DNA of 64,000 nucleotides from Aldehydirespirator sp965204415 (GTDB lineage Bacteria > Actinomycetota > Acidimicrobiia > Acidimicrobiales > Aldehydirespiratoraceae): NCBI GenBank assembly GCA_965204415.1, contig CBDBEL010000001.1:310001-374000 (forward strand), given 5' to 3'. Under the pieces are notes generated by a model. It saw only the letters and a program-made list of their open reading frames with translations, was not told the origin of the DNA and made no database searches. The position numbers and the translations under genes were made by a program. How positions within the stretch are numbered: position 1 is the stretch's first letter; every line of letters begins with the position of its first letter. Positions 59,950 to 64,000 of this stretch are shown piece by piece.

Positions 59950-60702
59950 CTAGCCGGCCAGCTCCTCTATCAGGTCGTCGCCGATGTCGAAGTTGCTGTG
60001 CACGTCCTGCACGTCGTCGAGGTCGTCGATGAGGTCCATCAGCTTCAACACCGCCCGGGCTGCGCCCGGTTCGGTTACCGCCACCGTGCTGCTCGGCAGC
60101 ATTGTCAGGTCGGCACTGGCGAAGGAGATCTCGGCCCCGGCCAGCGCGTCGCGGACCGCGTCGAGGTCGGCGGGGTCGGTCGTGACCCGCCACATGTCGC
60201 CCTCGGCGTCGAGGTCCTCGGCCCCGGCGTCGAGCACGACCATCATCAGATCGTCCTCACTGGCCGCGTCCGACGGGACGAGCACGAGGCCCTTTCGCTC
60301 GAATTGCCAGGCAACCGAGCCGGGCTCGGCCAGCGAGCCGCCGTTGCGGGTGAGGGTGCTGCGGACTTCGCTGCCGGTGCGGTTGCGGTTGTCGGTGAGG
60401 CACTCGATGTAGAGAGCGACACCTCCGGGGGCGTACCCCTCGTACGTGACCGATTCGTAGCTGACCCCGTCGAGTTCGCCGGTGCCTCGCTTCACGGCCC
60501 GCTCGATGGTGTCGAGCGGGACCGAGTTGTCCCGGGCCTTCTGGTACATGGTCCGCAGGGTCGGGTTGGCGTCCGGATCCCCGCCGCCCTGCCGGGCAGC
60601 CACCTCCACCTGCTTGATCAGTTTGGCGAAGAGCTTGCCCCGCTTGGCGTCGGCCGCGCCCTTGCGGTGCTTGATGGTCGCCCACTTGCTGTGCCCGCTC
60701 AC
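59950..60702 (-). CDS. yebC: YebC/PmpR-family transcription or translation factor
   Basis: The 250-residue protein has the invariant N-terminus SGHSKWATIKHRKGAADAKRG, then LFAKLIKQVEVAAR, RARDNSVPLDTIERAVKRG-type helix and YEGYAPGGVALYIECLTDN. Such proteins bind DNA and, in recent work on relatives, relieve ribosome stalling at polyproline. The GTG start at 60702 gives the family N-terminus. pdxT-yebC-ruvCAB is a conserved order. Confidence 0.94.
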   Translation of the reverse strand: MSGHSKWATIKHRKGAADAKRGKLFAKLIKQVEVAARQGGGDPDANPTLRTMYQKARDNSVPLDTIERAVKRGTGELDGVSYESVTYEGYAPGGVALYIECLTDNRNRTGSEVRSTLTRNGGSLAEPGSVAWQFERKGLVLVPSDAASEDDLMMVVLDAGAEDLDAEGDMWRVTTDPADLDAVRDALAGAEISFASADLTMLPSSTVAVTEPGAARAVLKLMDLIDDLDDVQDVHSNFDIGDDLIEELAG

Positions 60703-60755
60703 CCGCCGGAGACTACTCGTACCCGCGCGAGAGCTTGCAGTCATCGGCCTCGGGT

Positions 60756-60794
60756 TTCCCGCTCTTGTTCGCTGCGCTCACGGGCCGCTCGGGC
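60756..60794 (-). repeat. 39-nt REP-like repeat, copy 8
   Basis: A near-perfect copy lies between pdxT and yebC in the same orientation as those at 42604 and 54681. The flanking CACGGCCTCGCTCCGCTCGG also matches the 54681 locus. Confidence 0.85.
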
Positions 60795-60825
60795 CACGGC
60801 CTCGCTCCGCTCGGCCTCGGAAATG

Positions 60826-61398
60826 CTATAGCTCAGCCAGGAAACGGGCGTGCAGGCGTACGTCGCCTGACAACTCGGGGTGGAACGCGGCCACCGTCGC
60901 CGGGCCCGACCGGCACAGCACGGCCCGGCCCTCGTGACGGGCGAGCACCTCCACGCCCGGACCGGCCCGTTCCACGACCGGAGCCCGAATGAACACCGCG
61001 TGGAACGGCGACTCCAGGCCGTCCACGTCTATGTCAGCCTCGAAGCTCTCGATCTGGGTGCCGTAGGCGTTGCGCCGCACGGTTATGTCCACCATTCCCA
61101 GGGCGTGCTGGTCGGCCCGCCCGTCCACCACCTCGCGGGCCAGCAGGATCATCCCGGCGCACGTTCCCAGAACCCCCATCCCCGCGTTGAGGCGTTCGGA
61201 GAGGGGCTCCAGCAGCCCCGAGCGCTCGAGCAGCATCGACATGGTGGTGGACTCCCCGCCGGGCATGACCAGAGCGTCGACCCCGGCGAGCTGCTGGGGT
61301 GTGCGGACCTCATCGGTGCGGGCCCCGAGCCGGTCGAGGATGGCGCCGTGCGCGGCGAACCCCCCTTGCAGGGCGAGCACGCCGATGCGGGGCTTCAC
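60826..61398 (-). CDS. pdxT: Pyridoxal phosphate synthase glutaminase subunit
   Basis: PdxT supplies ammonia to PdxS. The 190-residue class I amidotransferase has IGVLALQGGFAAHG, MPGGESTTMSMLL, the nucleophile Cys near 80 in LGTCAGMILLA and the His-Glu pair in AFHPELSGD. GTG 61398 overlaps the pdxS stop (GTGA). Confidence 0.95.
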   Translation of the reverse strand: MKPRIGVLALQGGFAAHGAILDRLGARTDEVRTPQQLAGVDALVMPGGESTTMSMLLERSGLLEPLSERLNAGMGVLGTCAGMILLAREVVDGRADQHALGMVDITVRRNAYGTQIESFEADIDVDGLESPFHAVFIRAPVVERAGPGVEVLARHEGRAVLCRSGPATVAAFHPELSGDVRLHARFLAEL

Positions 61399-62327
61399 CA
61401 ACCCCGTTCTGCCATCTTGGTGGTGAGTGCCGCCGTCTCGAGGCCGGCCATGGCCTGGCCCAGCCCTGCGCTGATCTTGGCGAGAATGTCGGGGTCGCGG
61501 TAGTGGGTGACGGCCTCCACTATGGCCGACGCCATCTTGGGCGGATCGGAACTCTTGAAGATCCCCGACCCGACGAACACCGCCTCCGCCCCGAGTTGCA
61601 TGACCAGCGAGGCGTCCGCCGGCGTCGCGATACCGCCCGCACAGAACAGCGGCACCGGGAGAACCCCGGTGTCGGCGATCTCCTGCACAAGTGGCAACGG
61701 GGCCCGCAACTGCTTGGCCCACTCGAAGAGCTCGGCCTCGTCGCCCGCGGCCGCGATCCTGCGGATGTCGCCCACAATCGAGCGGAGGTGGCGGACCGCC
61801 TCGACGATGTTGCCGGTGCCGGCCTCCCCCTTGGACCGGATCATGCAGGCACCCTCACCGATCCGGCGAAGCGCCTCCCCCAGGTTCGTGGCGCCACAGA
61901 CGAACGGCACCGTGAAGGCCCACTTGTCGATGTGATGGACCTCGTCCGCGGGCGTGAGAACCTCCGACTCGTCCACGTAGTCGACTCCCAGAGCCTGAAG
62001 GATCTGGGCCTCTCCGAAGTGGCCGATCCTGGCTTTGGCCATCACCGGGATGCTCACCGCCGCCTGGACGCCCTGGATCATCTCCGGATCGGACATCCGC
62101 GATACGCCCCCATGGGCGCGGATGTCGGCGGGCACCCTCTCCAGCGCCATGACCGAGACCGCTCCAGCATCCTCGGCGATCCGGGCCTGCTCACCGGTGA
62201 CGACGTCCATGATCACGCCGCCCTTGAGCATCTCGGCCAGGCCCCGCTTCACTAGGGTGGTGCCAGTGGCCGGTCGGTTCTGGCCCGCAGCGGCGCCAGC
62301 CGCGCTGGTTTCGGTGTTGGCGGCCAT
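61395..62327 (-). CDS. pdxS: Pyridoxal 5'-phosphate synthase subunit PdxS
   Basis: PdxS assembles PLP from ribose 5-phosphate, glyceraldehyde 3-phosphate and ammonia. The 310 residues show KRGLAEMLKGGVIMDVV, RVPADIRAHGGVSRMSDP, MAKARIGHFGEAQIL (catalytic Lys), GACMIRSKGEAGTG and VFVGSGIFKSSDP. It is very highly conserved. The DXP-independent pathway is normal for Actinobacteria. Confidence 0.96.
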   Translation of the reverse strand: MAANTETSAAGAAAGQNRPATGTTLVKRGLAEMLKGGVIMDVVTGEQARIAEDAGAVSVMALERVPADIRAHGGVSRMSDPEMIQGVQAAVSIPVMAKARIGHFGEAQILQALGVDYVDESEVLTPADEVHHIDKWAFTVPFVCGATNLGEALRRIGEGACMIRSKGEAGTGNIVEAVRHLRSIVGDIRRIAAAGDEAELFEWAKQLRAPLPLVQEIADTGVLPVPLFCAGGIATPADASLVMQLGAEAVFVGSGIFKSSDPPKMASAIVEAVTHYRDPDILAKISAGLGQAMAGLETAALTTKMAERGW

Positions 62328-62513
62328 AGCGTCATCCTAGAGGCCTGTCGCGGATTTGATGACCCCGGTCAGGCCCATGGTCGAGCCGGGTGCACGCCGC
62401 CGTCGCGACGATCAGGACAGTACCGACGGACCACGGGAGGCCGAGCGGATGACCGCGTCCCGACGGGGGACACACCGCCGCACCGCGACGGGCTCGTGCC
62501 TACCCGCGCCCGT
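62328..62513. other. Intergenic gap pdxS to DUF3048
   Basis: The 186-nt gap holds no convincing gene. It contains a short inverted repeat TGACC-CC-GGTCA (62360-62371) about 33 nt upstream of the pdxS start, which could be a regulator site, and a possible minus-strand -10 TACTGT at 62417-62422. Neither is strong. Confidence 0.3.
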
Positions 62514-63998
62514 CTACGAGGCGCCTTCCGCCTCTGCGGCCTCCCTGGCCTCGGCCAGCAGCCGGTCCCCGTCGGCGGCAGCAAGAACCTCGACCCCGGT
62601 CACCGGGAAGCGGCGGCTGCTGTTGGCGATCAGGAGCCAGGTGGTGCCGGGCGAGAAGCTCAACGGGTCTCCGGCTGTATCGACGAACCGGAACCCGGCA
62701 CGGTCCTCGGTGCGCTCCCAAACGGCCTCGTGGACCGCGCCCGCGGTCAACACCAGCGCGTCGCCGGTGCCGTACGACTGGGTCAGGGGGGACTCGGCGT
62801 CGGAGGGCGCGTACCGGTGAGTCGTCCACACGACAGCCACGTTGACCGGAGCCACCTCCCTGAGGCCGGAGTCGGTCTCGGTCATCATCAGGTCGCCCTC
62901 CTGGATCCGCACCCATCCGCCGGCAGCGGCGTCCCAGATGTGCGACACCACGTTGCCCGAGGGCCGGTGGTAGGTGACGGTGACACCGTTCGCACCGGCG
63001 ATGCCGGCAGGGTTGGACGAGCCGTAGTCGAGCAGCGGCACCACCGGCTCCTCCAGCGGCCCGCCCCAGAGGGCCGCGCCTTCGGAATCGGTGAGGCGCT
63101 CGCTGTGGAAGTAGAGGTTGTGCGGCTGCCGGCGAGCAGGGTCGCGGGAATAGGGCACGAAGGTCCTCATGCCCCCGACGTCGACGATGGTTCCCGCCCT
63201 GCCGGCCCGGCGCAGCTCCGACAGGACCGTCACGTTCGCACCGGAGGACGCCAGGTAGGGCCTCGACAGGTCGGCGAGAAGGTCGAAGTCGCTGGTCCGT
63301 ACCGAGCGAACAGGCCCGATGCGGCTGGGCGTCTCCGAATGGAACACGGCCAGGAGCCTGCTCTCGCCCCCCTCGATCAGGTTCTCGTAGACGATGTCGG
63401 CTGCGGCGAGTCCCGCCTGGGGACGGTCGCGCCGGTCGCTATTGCCCACCTTGACAGCCAAGGCTCGGCGCTCGGCCAGGTTCGGATCGCTGGTCAGCTC
63501 GCCGGTGAGGGGCGCCCGTAGACCGTCGAGGACCGCTTCTGGCGCCGCTATGCCGATGGTCCCACCGTTCTCCGGCGTTGCAACGACCTCGACTCCGTTC
63601 TCGGCAACTCCGCTGTCGGCGACGTCGCTCTCGGCCTCGACTCCGTTCTCGGCTTCGACTGTGCCGCCGTCACCCGCGACGACATCGCCCTCGACCGCGC
63701 CGTCGGCAGGCGCCTCTGCGCCGCCGCCCTCCACCGCAACCGCCTCATTTCCGGCCGGGTCGGGGGTGTCGTCAGGGCTGTCGCCCGCGTGCCCGTCGCC
63801 GGCATCGGCGGAGCCGCCGGGATCGGCGGGATCAACGGGATCGGCGGGGTCGGACTCCGGGGCGGGCGACGGATCCCCCGAGACCCCGGCGACATCGACG
63901 TCGGCGGGACCTCCACCCCCACTCTGTGAACCGCTGCACGCTGCGGCCAGCGCAACCACCACCGCGAGCGAGGCCAGCCCAGCTAGCGGGTATCTCAC
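62514..63998 (-). CDS. DUF3048 (YerB-like) lipoprotein, start near window end
   Basis: The 494-residue reading begins with a lipoprotein signal (LAVVVALAAAC, lipobox Cys near 21), followed by about 130 residues of acidic Asp/Pro/Gly/Glu low complexity, a likely cell-wall-spanning linker. The folded part has VKVGNSDRRDRPQAGLAAADIVYENLIEGG-type, RIGPVRSVRTSDFDLL and GGMRTFVPYSRDPARRQPHNLY blocks of DUF3048. Members such as YerB are surface lipoproteins of unknown role. The GTG at 63998 is 2 nt from the window edge, so the true start may lie outside. Confidence 0.85.
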   Translation of the reverse strand: MRYPLAGLASLAVVVALAAACSGSQSGGGGPADVDVAGVSGDPSPAPESDPADPVDPADPGGSADAGDGHAGDSPDDTPDPAGNEAVAVEGGGAEAPADGAVEGDVVAGDGGTVEAENGVEAESDVADSGVAENGVEVVATPENGGTIGIAAPEAVLDGLRAPLTGELTSDPNLAERRALAVKVGNSDRRDRPQAGLAAADIVYENLIEGGESRLLAVFHSETPSRIGPVRSVRTSDFDLLADLSRPYLASSGANVTVLSELRRAGRAGTIVDVGGMRTFVPYSRDPARRQPHNLYFHSERLTDSEGAALWGGPLEEPVVPLLDYGSSNPAGIAGANGVTVTYHRPSGNVVSHIWDAAAGGWVRIQEGDLMMTETDSGLREVAPVNVAVVWTTHRYAPSDAESPLTQSYGTGDALVLTAGAVHEAVWERTEDRAGFRFVDTAGDPLSFSPGTTWLLIANSSRRFPVTGVEVLAAADGDRLLAEAREAAEAEGAS

Positions 63999-64000
63999 TC

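Overview
The window is 64 kb of high-GC chromosome carrying a dense bacterial housekeeping backbone. Its content and order (an actinobacterial-type integration host factor mihF next to gmk and rpoZ, a pyrR-headed pyrimidine operon, a DUF1844 gene divergent from infC, efp-nusB-aroB-mltG-ruvX-alaS, relA-secDF, ruvCAB-yebC-pdxST) point to Actinomycetota. The presence of tgt and queA, an E. coli-type pyrF and no mycobacterial or Streptomyces-specific genes make class Acidimicrobiia my best guess; that is inference, not proof. I see no rRNA, tRNA, CRISPR array, insertion sequence or prophage.

Layout. 1-1489: rpmI (cut by the window edge) and infC on the minus strand, divergent from a DUF1844 gene. 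1515-4700: a small accessory island with a DUF222/HNH protein, a 3'-truncated SbcD-like nuclease and a PIN toxin-antitoxin pair. 4731-10575: hisG, ribD, mog/moaB, rsmB, fmt, def on the minus strand, with an rsmC-like methyltransferase divergent from def. 11311-17137: priA, metK, coaBC, rpoZ, gmk, mihF. 17226-26554: the UMP pathway pyrR-pyrB-pyrC-carA-carB-pyrD-pyrF, with a recognisable PyrR-binding RNA loop just upstream of the pyrR ribosome binding site. 26677-28214: a graveyard of toxin-antitoxin genes (hicA remnant, hicB, abrB, an unknown gene, truncated PIN). 28389-31625: accessory genes (CSC-type membrane protein, metallophosphoesterase, HAD, SnoaL, GNAT). 31778-44613: nusB, efp, pepQ, aroB, prepilin peptidase, aroE, mltG, ruvX, alaS, two small membrane proteins, rarA. 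44631-45985: a membrane protein and vapBC. 46029-54620: aspS, hisS, relA, secF, secD, yajC. 54760-63998: tgt, queA, a two-gene unknown module, ruvB, ruvA, ruvC, yebC, pdxT, pdxS and a DUF3048 lipoprotein. No gene-free stretch exceeds 300 bases.

The most unusual thing is what happens between genes. At several operon junctions the stop/start overlap (ATGA, GTGA or similar) has been tandemly duplicated, giving chains of mini-ORFs whose stop codon overlaps the next start: pyrC-carA (50-nt unit), aroB-pepQ (76-nt unit, four mini-ORFs), fmt-rsmB (89-nt unit making an RsmB/Fmt fusion peptide), carA-carB (46-nt unit), ruvX-mltG (10-nt unit) and a degenerate six-member chain at nusB-GNAT. Two dispersed repeat families occupy other intergenic gaps: a 35-nt hairpin present as two spaced pairs with the same 71-72 nt spacing, and a 39-nt REP-like sequence with seven good copies, one of which supplies the C-terminus of a protein. 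Other notable points are an infC reading frame with no canonical start (probable AUA), a Tgt lacking its three zinc-binding cysteines with a possible switching RNA leader, and a class 1B PyrD without an adjacent PyrK.
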